Below the pieces are notes generated by a model that had not been told where the DNA came from, did no database searches, and saw only the letters and a list, made by a program, of their open reading frames with translations. A DNA stretch of 64,000 bases. Origin: Pratylenchus scribneri. Taxonomy: Eukaryota > Nematoda > Chromadorea > Rhabditida > Pratylenchidae. Made by a program: the position numbers and the translations under genes. The stretch spans positions 1-64,000 of the forward strand of contig JAQSEB010000002.1 in the NCBI GenBank assembly GCA_030063045.1, read 5' to 3'. Shown piece after piece: positions 39,582-51,989 of this stretch. Within the stretch, counting starts at the first letter, position 1; each line of letters opens with the position of its first letter.

Positions 39582-42500
39582 ATGATAAACAAATGTTCCA
39601 TCATATTTTTAATATTATTTTTTATTTTTCCTACTAATGTAACGGCCAAAAAATCTTTAACCGTGATTGGTGACCAAAATTTGGATGGCGCAGGACTGGA
39701 AGACTTACCCGATTTTTGGAAACAGAACAATGATCCGAGAATACATCAAGAAGTATAAAATTTAAATAGATCTTTTTAAAAGAATAAATTTTTTAGAAAC
39801 GTCAAAAACTGATCGAGGAAACATTGGAACAGAAAAAATTCGCAAGTATGCGAAAGGCATTGGCAAAATTGGATGCAAAAAATTTGGAAGAAAAACCAAA
39901 ACCTACTCCAAAAAATATTTTACTCGAAGTGAAAGTAAATTAAAAGCTAATTTTATTATTTTTAAAAATTTTAAGATAAATTTAAAAAATTTTATTAGAT
40001 AAAAAAAGGCAGAAAAATATTTGATTTTTTTTATTCTATTTAAAATTTGGTGGCTATTTTTAAATAATTTGATCAACAAAAAAATTTGATACATTTTTTA
40101 GTTAATGGAACAAGTAAACCAAATTAGCAATGCGCAAAATCCAATACCACGGAATAGAGTGCCTACACCGAAACGCATAAATCAACCTATTGAGGACATG
40201 CTTTTTGGGGTAATGAATGAAAACATAATTTTATCATATAATTTATTTTTAGGGAGATATGCTCCTGCGGAATGATCAAGCAGAGGATACATTCTCCGAT
40301 AATGATGGTAAAAAATTTAAAAAGTGGTTATATAATTTTAATAATTTTTAGTTAAAGCCAATGAGGAATTACATGGGAAAAGGCGACGGCGCAGAAAACG
40401 TCAAGTAATAAAGGGCAAATTGTTCCCTTTAAATCAGGCAAATTTATATAATTATTATTAAATAAATACTGTATTTTTATAGTGGGCCATTTCTCAGCCA
40501 ATTTGTTATATTTTCGATGATTCAATCAGTTCATCTTTCTAATTTTTTATCAAATTATGAAATTTTAAAAATTTAGCCGAAAATACACGCAAATTGGTCC
40601 GATTGGGAACTCAATTCTGGCAGAATAACACTTGTAGGCATACATATTTATATCGTAATCATTTACTTACTTTTTGAGGCGTAAATTTCCAAGAAAATTG
40701 TGCATGGACACCTCGTGTTAAAGTTTTTAAGGGCCAAGGATGCTATAGTGAAGTTGGTCGCGATTTTATGGCCCGGGAACAAACGTTATCCCTGGGAAGT
40801 GGATGTGAAATTGTATGTTTGTTTTGTATTTAAATTAAAAAATATATAAAAATAATTAAATGGAAATGGAAGTAAAAATTTTATTAAATAAATCAGGATG
40901 AATAAAAAACCCAATGAAAGAGTTAATCATCAAGGATCAACTTATTGAAAGAAATAGTATTTAGGTAATGTTATAATATAAGTTTAAAAATCTATTAAAA
41001 TAAACACATTTCTGTATTTATAAACTTGTTAATTAAATATATTATAGTATCTCTTATCTTTGATTGGCGAAAACGAAGCAAAAATTAATGGTTATTATTG
41101 TTCATTCTTGGGATTAATTTAATATTTGAGAATAAAATAAAATTTTATTAAAGTTATTAATTTACCTGATAAATTTTTTTAGTTCGGGGCAAAAGTAAAG
41201 AAGTGTGGTCCCGCCGGATTTTGATTTTAAAAATACAAGAAACAAGTTTCTATGCGTAATTTTAGGCGCTGATCTCGAATCTGAGCTCAGAATTTTGATA
41301 TCTTGTCATCTTGGTAAGATATTGCCAATTTTACCATGAAAAAGCATAGGGGGGACCAAGGGCATTTTAGGTAAAAAATTTTTCGGGGCCAATATATAGC
41401 TCATTCGACGCGGTTTGACGAGCGGAATCCAATGATATCATTCTTAGATGGAATTATTTTGAAATTGCAGAGTTATCACCGAAAGATATTTTTATGCCTT
41501 TGTAAGATTTTTTATTTATAACTTGCATTCTTCAGTATTCCGATGCATAGATGATACCATTGGATTCCGCTCGTCAAACCGCGTCGAATGAGCTATATAT
41601 TAGCCCCGAAAAATTTTTTACCAAAAATGCCCTTGGTCCCCCCTATGCTTTTTCATGGTAAAAGTTGGCAATATCTTACCAAGATGACAAGATATCAAAA
41701 TTCTGAGCTCAGATTCGAGATCAGCGCCTAAAATTACGCATAAAAACGTGTTTCTCGTATTTTTAAAATCAAAGTCCGGCGGGACCACACTTCTTTACGT
41801 TTGCCTAGTTCGGAACGGTCACACATGAATTTGGGCACGTCCTAGGTTTGTTTTTTTTGGTGAATAATAATTAATTAAAATTTTCTAGGTTTCTATCATC
41901 ATCATTCTCGAAATGATCGAGATGGCTTCATTAATTTAATTCAAGAGAATATTGCACCCAATTGGCGAACACAGGCGAATTTCAATCAAAAATTTTAAGT
42001 TAATCTATCCATTCATTCCAGTATACCAAAGCTCCGACTGATCGGGTGGACAACGAAGCTTTAACTTATGAATGGGGCTCCATAATGCATTACGGTGGAA
42101 CTGATGGTAATAGTGCTGTTTGTCCCCCACATTTGTTCAAAAAAAATTTTTTTTGTTTTATTTTACGCTAAAAAAGTATATTTAGGGGTTTTGACGACGG
42201 GAAATCAGAATTTGTCATTATTTTTTCCATTATCTTTATTAGTTGAACCAGTATAGGTTTAAAAAAATTCAACTTTTGTAGCTGATTCTGACAAAATAAT
42301 CATGGCTGCCCATCATAAGCGCTACCAGCATACAATGGGCCGAAATGTTAGCCCAACTTTTCAGGACTTATTGGCAATAAACAAATATTACGGATGTTTA
42401 GGTGAAATGTTCTAAAAAATTTAATATTTTAATATTTTTAAAGAAAAATGCAAAAGTGGCGCCGATTGCAAAAACAAAGGATTTAGAAATTCCAGAAATT

Positions 42501-43756
42501 GTAACAAATGTATATGCCCAGAAGGTTTTGGTGGTGATGATTGCAGTGAATTGGCCCCTGGACAAAATGGTGCAGCTGAGGATTGTGGAGCTATAGTTGA
42601 GGTAGGAATTATGAAAATTAACAATTACATATTGTAAATATGAGTAAATACAAATCAGGCTGGTGATGATCCAAAAATTTTAATTGGGTCTGTAACACCC
42701 AATTTGGATCCTGGCCGGTTGATGTCCGATCGAGCCATTGGCTGCCATTGGCAAATTAAGGTTACAAAGTAAGTTATATTTAAAAAAGGCATAACAAATT
42801 TAAAAGGCACCCGAGGGCAAGAATGTTCAACTTCAAATTAATATGATTAATGGAACCTGCACGCCAGAATGTGAGGAAAGAGTAAATAAATGATTAAAAT
42901 TTATAAAAAAAATCATTTTTTAATTTCAATATTTTTATGATTTAAAATTAAACTTTTAAAGGCTTTTTTGGGGCAGTCGAAATTAAAGTAAATGAAATGG
43001 CCAAAGCTGGTATACGGTATATTTAAAGTGAAAATAAACTGAAATGGTTTTTGTTTTCCATTGAAGAATCTGTTGTGAAAAGCATATAGCCGAAATTGGC
43101 GATAAATTAATTTCGCGGGGTTCAATGGCTGTAAGTAACTTAATTAATAAAATATTGAATAAACTATGATAATAATTTAATTAAATTTTTTTTATCATTT
43201 TTCTAGATTGTCAGTGTTTATAGCCAAAGGGGTGATCGCAATTTCAATATAAGTTATAAAGCCAGTTCGTTTTTAATTTTGAAACTAAATTGTTTAAAAA
43301 ATTATTTTCCTTTTCAAGCAACGGAAAATACCAATTATGACGGTGATTTACTGGGGGGAAGTTCATCTACATCCGCAACTTCCTCATCCAGCAATTCTTT
43401 TACCAATTTATTGTCCGTTTTGAGTGGATTTCTTGGACAAAATCCAAAAAGTAGTTGCCTCGACACAAATCCAATGTAATTTTTTAAGAATAAATTATAA
43501 AATATTTCATTTGTAGATAAGAAAAAATGAAAAAAAATTATTTATAAATTTCATAATTTATTTTATTTTAAACATATTCAAAATTAATTTTTTATATTAG
43601 CTGCCCGACTGATTTTGGTAAAATTATGTGCACTATGCAAGCAGTAATATATTTTCCCATCTTTATTAAGTAATAAACATTTTTCATTTCCAGTATCAAA
43701 CAACAAAGAAGACTATTTGCAAAAAAACATGCAATTGCTGTCTTGGTGGATGTTAA
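39582..43756 (+). CDS. astacin metalloprotease (NAS type) with EGF, CUB and ShKT modules
   Basis: A secreted zinc endopeptidase spread over about 15-17 small exons. Order: signal peptide from ATG 39582 (SIIFLILFFIFPTNVTA); propeptide; furin-type site (RRRRRKRQ, about 40388-40410); catalytic domain with THEFGHVLGFYHHHSRNDRD (41817-41930), SIMHYG (Met-turn, about 42080-42095); EGF module (ADCKNKGF, CICPEGFGGDDC, 42450-42560); CUB domain (42657-43265); Ser-rich linker; ShKT end (CKKTCNCC) with stop at 43754-43756. The fourth zinc-motif residue after GFYH is His, where most astacins have Glu. One exon, ending near 42000, shows an in-frame TAA just before its donor, a likely one-base break. A donor at 40439 appears to be GC rather than GT, or an earlier GTAATA is used. 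NAS proteases serve hatching, moulting or digestion. Confidence 0.85.
41188..41805. mobile_element. 618-bp foldback element at an astacin splice acceptor
   Basis: Near-perfect inverted arms of about 240 bp (outer ends GGCAAAAGTAAAGAAGTGTG and GGCAAACGTAAAGAAGTGTG inverted), flanked by the 8-bp duplication tagttcgg at 41180-41187 and 41806-41813. No coding capacity. An 8-bp duplication with GG ends would suit a Merlin-like or hAT-like family; I cannot choose. The duplication contains the exon's TAG acceptor. Confidence 0.85.
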
Positions 43757-44305
43757 AAAATTGAAGAAAATTTGAATATGAAAAGGCAAATTAAATATCA
43801 CTTTTTTCCTTCATTATGAAATTATAAATATGCCCAAATGAAAAAGAGTAATTTTTATTCATTACAATTATAAAGAAAATGAATTAAAATTAAGCCAAAA
43901 TTTGGTAAGCAACTAGGTACTAGGATTTATTAAGTAGATGACTTTTGCTTGTTGCACCGTCATGTTCCGACTTCCGATTCGAAGGCGATTTTTTAAAATT
44001 TTCCTTTTAAAACTTTTTCCTCCCCACAAGCGAAAATTTTAATGAAAAAATCTCTCAAGCGAAAAATTTTAGCAAAATGTGGCTCCATAGAGAAAAATTA
44101 GACCAAAAATGGCCGCACAGTGATAAGTTTTAACGAAAAATGTCTTTCTTAAAAGAAAGGTTTTGTAAAAATAGCCTCGCAATTATAAATTAAGCTAAAA
44201 ATGGCCTCGTAGATAAAAATTTTAATCAAAATTAGCAGCGCAGTTAGAAACTTTAACCAAAAAATATCCATGGGGAAATGCCCCACCCTATGGGTTATGT
44301 GAGAG
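43757..44305. other. spacer between the astacin gene and the hAT-like element
   Basis: Contains loosely repeated 'aaaaatggcc...gcgaaaatttta' motifs; no gene. 44298-44305 (tgtgagag) is the left duplication of the next element. Confidence 0.5.
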
Positions 44306-46000
44306 CAGGGCTGGAACCGGAATTCCGAATTCCGATTCCGAAAGCCGGAATTCCGGTGTTTGAGTTCCGTTCCGATTCCGAAAAGTGATCGAATTCCGAA
44401 AAATTCCGAAAAAAGCAAAGGGGGTACCCTTTGCTAGTTTCAATCAAAAATTTGGATTATTTATTGAAAAGAATTCCTTTTTTAATTTCAATTTTCTTCT
44501 TTTTCTTATACTATTTTTCTTCTGATTAATTTTATTATAAATTTAAGAAAAAATCTAAACATTTTTGATTCATTTATCATTAATTATAATCACTGAACAT
44601 TACAGCAGATCAGTCTTTTTTTTAATTTTATATCAAAATTAAATAAATTTGTTTTTTTAATATTTTATAGAAAAATGAGTGAATTTGGGAAAGATTCTTG
44701 GTGGTATTATTTTGATAAAATTGGCGAAACAAAAGCAAAATGCAAAGTTTATCAATGATTTGCGCCAAAGTCTGACACCAGAAAATTTAAAAAAGCTCCT
44801 TTTTCTTCACTAAAATGTGCCATTTTACAATTTTAAAATTTGATGCTTTTTGAAATATCATTAAATAATTTTTGAAATAACATTGAATATAATTTTTTGG
44901 ATAAAAATTTTACTTTTTTTTATTTTAAGAATTTTTTTTTAATTTTTAATGGATTTAAAATTTTTTTTTAAAATTCCGAATTCCGGTTCCGAAAGCCGGA
45001 ATTCCGGTGTTTCAGTTCCGTTCCGATTCCGAAAAAAATTCAAATTCCGATTCCGATTCCGAAGCCAATTCCGATTCCGATTTTTTTGAGTTCCGGTTCC
45101 GGCTCTACTACGAAACATCCAAATCACGAAACATCCAAATCACGAAACGTCCAAAAGGAGAAAATGTCACGAAACATCCAAATCACGAAACATCCAAATC
45201 ACGAAACATCCAAAAGACCAAAAAAATCACGAAACATCCAAAAAATTAATTTTTTGTTTTTAATAATAAAATGTTTATAAAATGTATTTCCGGGGTAATT
45301 TGAGCTCCTAATCACGATTTTGATTTCCATTTTGCTCTATTTATTAATCTAAATATTCTATTCCATTTATTTATTAAAATAGGCCAATATTTATTAATCT
45401 GAATTTGATTATTCCATCCCTACTACATCCACCCGATAATTTTATCCCATTTTTTGCTCATTAATTCCATTTTATTTCCATATTTTTGCTCATCAATTCA
45501 ACAATTTATTTATCTATTCAATTTTCATCCCAGTTTTCAATTAAATCAGCCGCAAAATTGATTAAATTTTCTTTATTTTATTTCATTTTTTCCATTTTTG
45601 ATGCTAAAATAAATATTTTCAACATTGTTTTTTTTTGATAATTTTTGGAATTATATTTTAGTTGAATTAATAGACAGAAAAATGAACACCGAAATCGTGA
45701 TCAGCGCCTAAAATTACCCCGAAAATACATTTTTTAAACATTTTATTATTAAAAATAAAAAAAAAAATTAAAATTTTTGGATGTTTCGTGATTTTTAGGA
45801 CTTTTGGATGTTTCGTGATTTGGATGTTTCGTCGTTTTTTCTCCTTTGGATGTTTCGTGATTTTTTGCACTTTTGGATGTTTCGTGATTTGGATGTTTCG
45901 TGACATTTTCCCCTTTTGGACGTTTCGTGATTTGGATATTTCGTGATTTGGATGTTTCGTGATTTGGATGTTTCGTTACATAGCGCCGGTTCCAGCCCTG
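44306..46000 (+). mobile_element. hAT-like element relic, 8-bp duplication
   Basis: Ends CAGGGCTGGAACCGG and CCGGTTCCAGCCCTG (left and right, separated in the right arm by a short insertion), flanked by tgtgagag at 44298-44305 and 46001-46008. CAGGG-type ends with 8-bp duplications are typical of hAT. Inside are a BED-finger remnant, two blocks of attccgattccgaa repeats (44310-44420, 44970-45100) and head-to-head acgaaacatccaaatc arrays (45107-45245 and inverted 45778-45976) that make a foldback arm. Confidence 0.8.
44675..44758 (+). pseudogene. degenerate BED zinc-finger exon of a hAT transposase
   Basis: After a TTTTATAG acceptor-like site the frame reads SWWYYFDKIGETKAKCKVYQ and then stops. 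This is the first half of a BED finger (aromatic W-x-x-F, AKC), with the second metal Cys replaced by Tyr. Its location inside an 8-bp-duplication element supports the assignment. Confidence 0.5.
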
Positions 46001-46008
46001 TGTGAGAG

Positions 46009-46248
46009 TCCTGTCACTGCCATCTGCCACATACACAAAAAAAACAGAAAAAGAAGGCTAGAGGTAAGTAAGCAGAAGCAGAAGCAGTAATAATAATAAG
46101 CAGTAAGCACTAAGCACTAAGCAGGCAGTAAGCAGTAAGCACCAACATTGGATATTTTGTCTTTTTTTTTGAAAATAAAACAAAACAACAAATTAATAAA
46201 AGAAAAGTAAAAAAAGCAAAAGATTCCATGGTGCTGTGGCGTTTCGCA
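46009..46248. other. short spacer with simple repeats and left piece of a MITE
   Basis: Holds agcagaagcagaagcag and aagcagtaagcac simple repeats. 46224-46248 is the left fragment of a MITE family seen again, inverted, at about 55483-55590; it ends in the duplication gtttcgca (46241-46248). Confidence 0.55.
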
Positions 46249-47801
46249 GGCGTCCAGACACTTGGTCCAAGGACCATTTGGTCCAAAAGCATTTGGTCCA
46301 AAATCCATTTGGTCCAAAACCATAAAACGGACATTTGGTCCAAAGGTGTAAAAATTACCTTTTGGTCCAAAACCATTTGGTCCAAAAATCATTTAGTCCA
46401 AAAGACAAAAAATAGTAATTTGGTCCAAAATTTTTAAATATTGGCAATATGGCAATATCAATAATTAAATACTTAAAATATATTGTATTGATTCATTTGT
46501 AAAGCGGTTATAATTTAATCATCGCTTGTCCTTTTTTGAAAAAAAAAACATTTTTGAAAATATATTTAAAAATTTGTACACTCATAGATATCTGGTATCT
46601 GCGTATCTCATGTTCATTCAAAATCATTATCCAATATTTATACACTTAATCAAAATTTGTAGATTATAAAATAGAATCTCGCGCGACAAATTTGAACAAA
46701 ACAATCAAGCCGGTCGGCAAATATTTGAACAATATCATCAAATGCAGCCGTCGGCAAAATTTCCACAAAATCATCGAATCACGGAAAATATTTCATAAAT
46801 AGAATGCAGCCGTCGGCAAAACTTTTGTTAGTCTTAAAAAATGGTCCACTGTGACAAATTATGAAAGAAACCCGTCACAGTGTACCATTAATTTCAATAT
46901 GTACCATTTTTTGGAAAAAGTATTTTTTGGAAAATGGTACATATAGAAATTAAAATGGTACATATTGAAATTAAAATGGTACATATAGAAATTAAAATGG
47001 TACATATTGAAATTAATATGGTACATATTGAAATTAAAATGGTACATATTGAAATTAAAATGGTTCAAAGAGAATAAAATTTATAATTTAATGATTGCCA
47101 ATTATTTATTGGAGAGGATGAAGAAAACACTGGCGAAACATTTGAATTGATCCATGATATTAAAGCGCCAATTGCTCTGTCCCCAAATGCAACATTTAAT
47201 TTGGCCAGCACTTCCAATATCTCTTCCGATTACACAGATCACGATTATTAATTATATTATTTTCCATTTATTCAACTATTATCTTTTATTTTTGCGATTT
47301 TGATCAATTTATTTTATTTTTGCATAAAATCTTTACATATTTGTTTAAACAAATTTTTAGAGGATTCGACAGCCTCAATAATCGATGGCAAACATTTTAA
47401 AGTCTTTGGCACAACTTTTTACTTCAATGGTGCAAATTTTTTGTGTCAATGGTACGATTAATTTTAAACTAGATTTTTCCAATTCGCCAAATATATCTTG
47501 ATTTTTCCCTTCGTTAAATTATCTGCCAATAGTTTATTGAAATTACCGAATTTCCAAAATCTGATGCCAGATTCGGATCCGGGATGGTCGAAAACCCCTG
47601 TATAGTTGAAATCGTAATTTATTTAGCCAAGTATAGCTCTTATTTCCCATTTTGGACCAAATGATTATTTTATGCCTTTTGGACCAAATGAATTTTGGAC
47701 CAAATGGTTTTGGACCAAAAGGTAGTTTTTATTACTTTGGACCAAATGGTAGTTTTTATTCCTTTGGACCAAATGGTCTTTGGACCAAATGTCATGTAGC
47801 C
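46249..47801. mobile_element. 1.55-kb foldback element with TTTGGTCCAAA arms, 8-bp duplication
   Basis: Ends GGCGTCCAGACACTTGGTCC and, inverted, GGCTACATGACATTTGGTCC; flanked by gtttcgca at 46241-46248 and 47802-47809. Each arm is an array of catttggtccaaaa (left 46262-46425; right, inverted, 47652-47790). The middle has a 21-bp array (attaaaatggtacatattgaa, 46915-47065) and a 55-codon open stretch ending near 47250 that may be a captured exon (IGEDEENTGETFELIHDI). It is nested inside an older MITE copy. Confidence 0.8.
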
Positions 47802-47876
47802 GTTTCGCAAATTTATCAAAAATGCGCGTTACGCAAATTTTCCATTTATTTTTAAATTTTATTTTTTGGCGTTTTT
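47802..47876. repeat. right piece of the MITE split by the nested element
   Basis: Continues the 46224-46248 fragment; together they match 55483-55590 in inverse orientation (tttgcgaaacgcgcattttt core there). The match stops near ttttttggcg. Confidence 0.7.
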
Positions 47877-47885
47877 AATTAAAAA

Positions 47886-47924
47886 CGAGCGTTGGGATGC
47901 CGCTTCGCGGCATCCCAACGCTCG
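47886..47924. repeat. perfect hairpin, 18-bp arms
   Basis: cgagcgttgggatgccgc, loop ttc, then the exact inverse complement. Identical 39-mer at 50633-50671. Starts cassette A. Confidence 0.95.
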
Positions 47925-48160
47925 CTAAAACTTTTAAAATAAAAAAGATGGAAAGCGTAAAACTCTCAGTTTCGATTCTGCCTATTTGGAAAATGGAAAG
48001 TACAAAAGCCTCAAACTCTTTTAATTTCTAATCTTGATTATGATTTCAAACTATAACACTAATTGCTAATTCTAATTCATCAATTTTAATTTTTTCATTC
48101 AATCTTCTACTTCAACTTCATTCATCCTCAACATTCTCAATATTTCCATTTATTTTTTCT

Positions 48161-49405
48161 CTTCATTCTCGACCAGTCCCCGCTTTTTACCTTTCATTCT
48201 CGACTATTCCCAGCTTTATAACCATCATTCTCGACCATTCCCAGCTTTTTAACCTTCATTCTCGACCATTCTCCGCTTTTTACCTTTCATTCTCGACTAT
48301 TCTCAGACTATTCCCGGCTTCATACCCTTCATTCTCGACTATTCCCGGCTTCATACCCTTCATTCTCGACTATTCCCCGCATTTTACCTTTCATTCTCGA
48401 CCATTCCCGCTTTTTATCTTTCATTCTCGACCATTCCCGCTTTTTACCTTTCATTCTCGCCCATTCCCGCTTTTTATCATTCATTCTCGACTATTTCCAG
48501 CTTTATAACCTTCATTCTCGAACATTCCCCGCTTTATACCTTTCATTCTCGACAATTCACAGCTTTATAACCTTCATTCCCGACCATTCCCAGCTTTTTA
48601 CCCTTCATTCTCGACCATTCTCCGCTTTTTACCTTTCATTCTCGCCCATTCCCGCTTTTTATCATTCATTCTCGACTATTTCCAGCTTTATAACCTTCAT
48701 TCTCGAACATTCCCCGCTTTATACCTTTCATTCTCGACAATTCACAGCTTTATAACCTTCATTCCCGACCATTCCCAGCTTTTTACCCTTCATTCTCGAC
48801 CATTCTCCGCTTTTTACCTTTCATTCTCGCCCATTCCCGCTTTTTATCATTCATTCTCGACTATTTCCAGCTTTATAACCTTCATTCTCGAACATTCCCC
48901 GCTTTATACCTTTCATTCTCGACAATTCACAGCTTTATAACCTTCATTCTCGAACATTCCGCGCTTTTTACCTTTCATTCTCGACCATTCCCCGCTTTTT
49001 ACCTTTCATTCTCGACCATTCTCCGCTTTTTACCTTTCATTCTCGACCACTCCCCGCTTTTTACCTTTCATTCTCGACCATTCCCCGCTTTTTACCTTTT
49101 ATTCTCGACCATTCCCCGCTTTTTACCTTTATTCTCGACCATTCCCCGCTTTTTACCTTTTATTCTCGACCATTCCCCGCTTTTTACCTTTCATTCTCGA
49201 TCATTCCCCGCTTTTTACCTTTTATTCTCGACCATTCCCCGCTTTTTACCTTTTATTCTCGACCATTCCCCGCTTTTTACCTTTTATTCTCGACCATTCC
49301 CCGCTTTTTATCTTTCATTCTCGACTATTCTCAGACTAATCCCGGCTGCATACCCTTCATTCTCGACTAATCCCGGCTTCATACCCTTCATTCTCGACCA
49401 TCCTT
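48161..49405. repeat. 31-bp tandem array A
   Basis: About 40 copies of a 31-bp unit, consensus around cattctcgaccattccccg then ctttttaccttt, with a higher-order period of several units at 48470-48940. No interspersed unique spacers, so not CRISPR-like. Confidence 0.95.
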
Positions 49406-49671
49406 GAGTTTTTCTCAATTTTTTACCCATCATTTCATTATCGATTATTTCCGGTATTTATCACTTCATTCGTGAACTCATTCATGGCATTTCTAATTCA
49501 TTTCCTCATTTTTCTATTATTATCGGCTTTTTATAACAGATCCCGATAAATATTAATTAATATCTTATTTAACTCCTGAATCTCTCTACAACTTGATCCG
49601 ATCCAAACTATTTTAACCTATTCCCGAGTTTTCTATTACATTATTCCAATGATTTAATTGCTTAAAGGAGC

Positions 49672-49726
49672 GCCCGGGAGCCGCGAGCGCCCGGTCGCCG
49701 CTGCGCGGCTCCCGGCCGCTCCGATT
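49672..49726. repeat. GC-rich palindromic hairpin
   Basis: ggagcgcccgg ... ccggccgctcc with internal gccgctgcgcggc; very GC-rich in an AT-rich region. Related copy at 52999-53038, which lacks about 14 bases. Confidence 0.85.
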
Positions 49727-49744
49727 GGTTCAAAATAATTAATT

Positions 49745-50629
49745 ATCTCAATCATTTCTTAGCATTTTATAAATTATTTACAAAATTTGGCAAATTTTTA
49801 CATTATTTTTTAATAATTCTCGGCTATTCCATTTAAATAATTAAAAATTTTTCTCATTTAATATCATTCTAAAATATTTATTTTTCTTTATTTCTTTATA
49901 TTTTATGTTTAAAAGTTCTTTTTCTTTATTCTTTAACTATATCATTTATTTTTTGGATATTTATTTCAAAATACAAAACGCCAAAGTTAAAATATTCAAA
50001 TGTCAATTTGTCCGGGAAGTCTCCATTTAGTATATTTAGATCTCAATCATTTCTTAGCATTTTATAAATTATTTACAAAATTTGGCAAATTTTTACATTA
50101 TTTTTTAATAATTCTCGGCTATTCCATTTAAATAATTAAAAATTTTTCTCATTTAATATCATTCTAAAATATTTATTTTTCTTTATTTCTTTATATTTTA
50201 TGTTTAAAAGTTCTTTTTCTTTATTCTTTAACTATATCATTTATTTTTTGGATATTTATTTCAAAATACAAAACGCCAAAGTTACAATATTCAAATGTCA
50301 ATTTGTCCGGGAAGTCTCCATTTAGTATATTTAGATCTCAATCATTTCTTAGCATTTTATAAATTATTTACAAAATTTGGCAAATTTTTACATTATTTTT
50401 TAATAATTCTCGGCTATTCCATTTAAATAATTAAAAATTTTTCTCATTTAATATCATTCTAAAATATTTATTTTTCTTTATTTCTTTATATTTTATGTTT
50501 AAAAGTTCTTTTTCTTTATTCTTTAACTATATCATTTATTTTTTGGATATTTATTTCAAAATACAAAACGCCAAAGTTAAAATATTCAAATGTCAATTTG
50601 TCCGGGAAGTCTCCATTTAGTATATTTAG
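49745..50629. repeat. 295-bp unit, three near-identical tandem copies
   Basis: Copies at 49745-50039, 50040-50334 and 50335-50629; I see only single-base differences (for example gttaaaat against gttacaat). A single diverged copy follows array B near 53090-53180. AT-rich, no ORF. Confidence 0.93.
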
Positions 50630-50632
50630 ATA

Positions 50633-50671
50633 CGAGCGTTGGGATGCCGCTTCGCGGCATCCCAACGCTCG
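50633..50671. repeat. perfect hairpin, second copy
   Basis: Identical to 47886-47924. Starts cassette B; the following bases (ataaaagttttaaaagatg) also match those after the first copy. Confidence 0.95.
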
Positions 50672-50783
50672 ATAAAAGTTTTAAAAGATGAAAAGCTTAA
50701 AATTCTCACATCAGTTTCAATTCTATTTAAATGGAACAATGGAAAATAAAGATTCCTCTAAACAATGATCATCAATTTAATCT

Positions 50784-51989
50784 AGGGTTGCGCTCCCGAG
50801 GGTCGGGGACGAGTTGGACGGGGGCGGGGGTGATCGGGGGTGGCACCTTCGGGGGCGGGGACGGGGGTGACCTTGACGGGGACCCTCGCGGGGATCCCCG
50901 CGGGGGTACGGGGTTGACAAAAATTTTTAAAAAAGTCCTATTTTTCAAAAAAAAAATTTCTGAAGAAAAATTTAGTAAAATTTTAATAAATTATAAGCGC
51001 AAATAAATTTTAATTCATAATTCATCAATCTCCTCTTCAATTTCTTCCTGTTCTGGATCATTTGAATTTGTTGGTGCCAGTTACACACGGTTGGGATCAT
51101 TATCATTAGCGTCTAGATCACAAGCGTCTCAGTGATTTTGAATTTGAAGAGCCTTAGCTCATGAGTCATCAGCCAATTTACTAATTTAAATTAAATGATA
51201 TAGTGCATTTAATAGCCCTAAGTATCGGTTATCAAATGATATATTGAACATACAAAACTGTAATGGTTTGGACAAAATATGGCCCTAGATGCCTAGATAC
51301 AAAAACAATTTTTCAAAATTTTTGGCCTCAACTTTGCCAAAGCTTTGAAGTTTTGAATGATCATTATACCATTGGATAGCCAAGATTTGGGACTATTAAA
51401 TATATTTTAGGTCATTTAAATTGGTTAATTGGCTGATGAGCTAATAAGGCTCGTCAAAATCGATGAGATTGGTGGCGAGATGCTAATGTCCCTCGCTGGT
51501 TTTTGTTTTTTCACCTTACACATCATCCAAATTTGCTTTAACAAATAAAATTTGACGGACATTTTTTGCCGGAAAGTCTTATATAAATCTTCAATATGGC
51601 ATGATATGATTATAAGGATGTCAGATTCTTGATTAGCACCCTAAATTAACCATAGAAAGTGATTTTGTGGGGTCTATTATCCATAACAGAAGATTATCAA
51701 GAGCCGCGCAGCGAAAAAATTAACCAAAAATGGCCGCGCAGCGAAAAATTCTTAATGAAAATTTAAAAATCCTACAAAAATCTGCTAAAAATTTCCTTTC
51801 ATATTGCATTTTCCTTGAAAAATCCAATAATATGGGGTGTATGTTCACCCCCGTACCCCCGCGGGGGTGGAGGTTCGGGGGGCGGGAGTGATCGGGGGTG
51901 GACCTTCGGGAGTGGGACGGGGGTGAGACTCAAACCCCCGCGGGGGCCCCCGTCGGGAGTGACCCCCGCGGGGACGGGGGCGCAACCCT
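50784..51989. mobile_element. G-rich 1.2-kb element with 10-bp duplication
   Basis: Ends AGGGTTGCGC and its inverse complement GCGCAACCCT, flanked by aatttaatct at 50774-50783 and 51990-51999. Both arms are extremely G/C-rich (gggggcggggacgggggtga on the left; cccccgcgggggcccccgtc on the right) and should form G-quadruplexes; the centre is AT-rich and non-coding. The long duplication suggests a Mutator-like element; no transposase. The ORF at 50731 is a by-product. Confidence 0.8.

Noticed and set aside
46110..46437. Overlapping ORFs rich in DQM, FGPN or WSK
   Set aside because: Translations of the TTTGGTCCAAA palindrome array in different frames.
48161..49405. Regular repeats resembling a CRISPR array
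   Set aside because: No unique spacers between units, eukaryotic context, no cas genes; it is a minisatellite.
50731..51006. 91-codon Gly/Asp-rich ORF
   Set aside because: Translation of the G-rich arm of a transposable element; starts outside the element and has no conserved motif.
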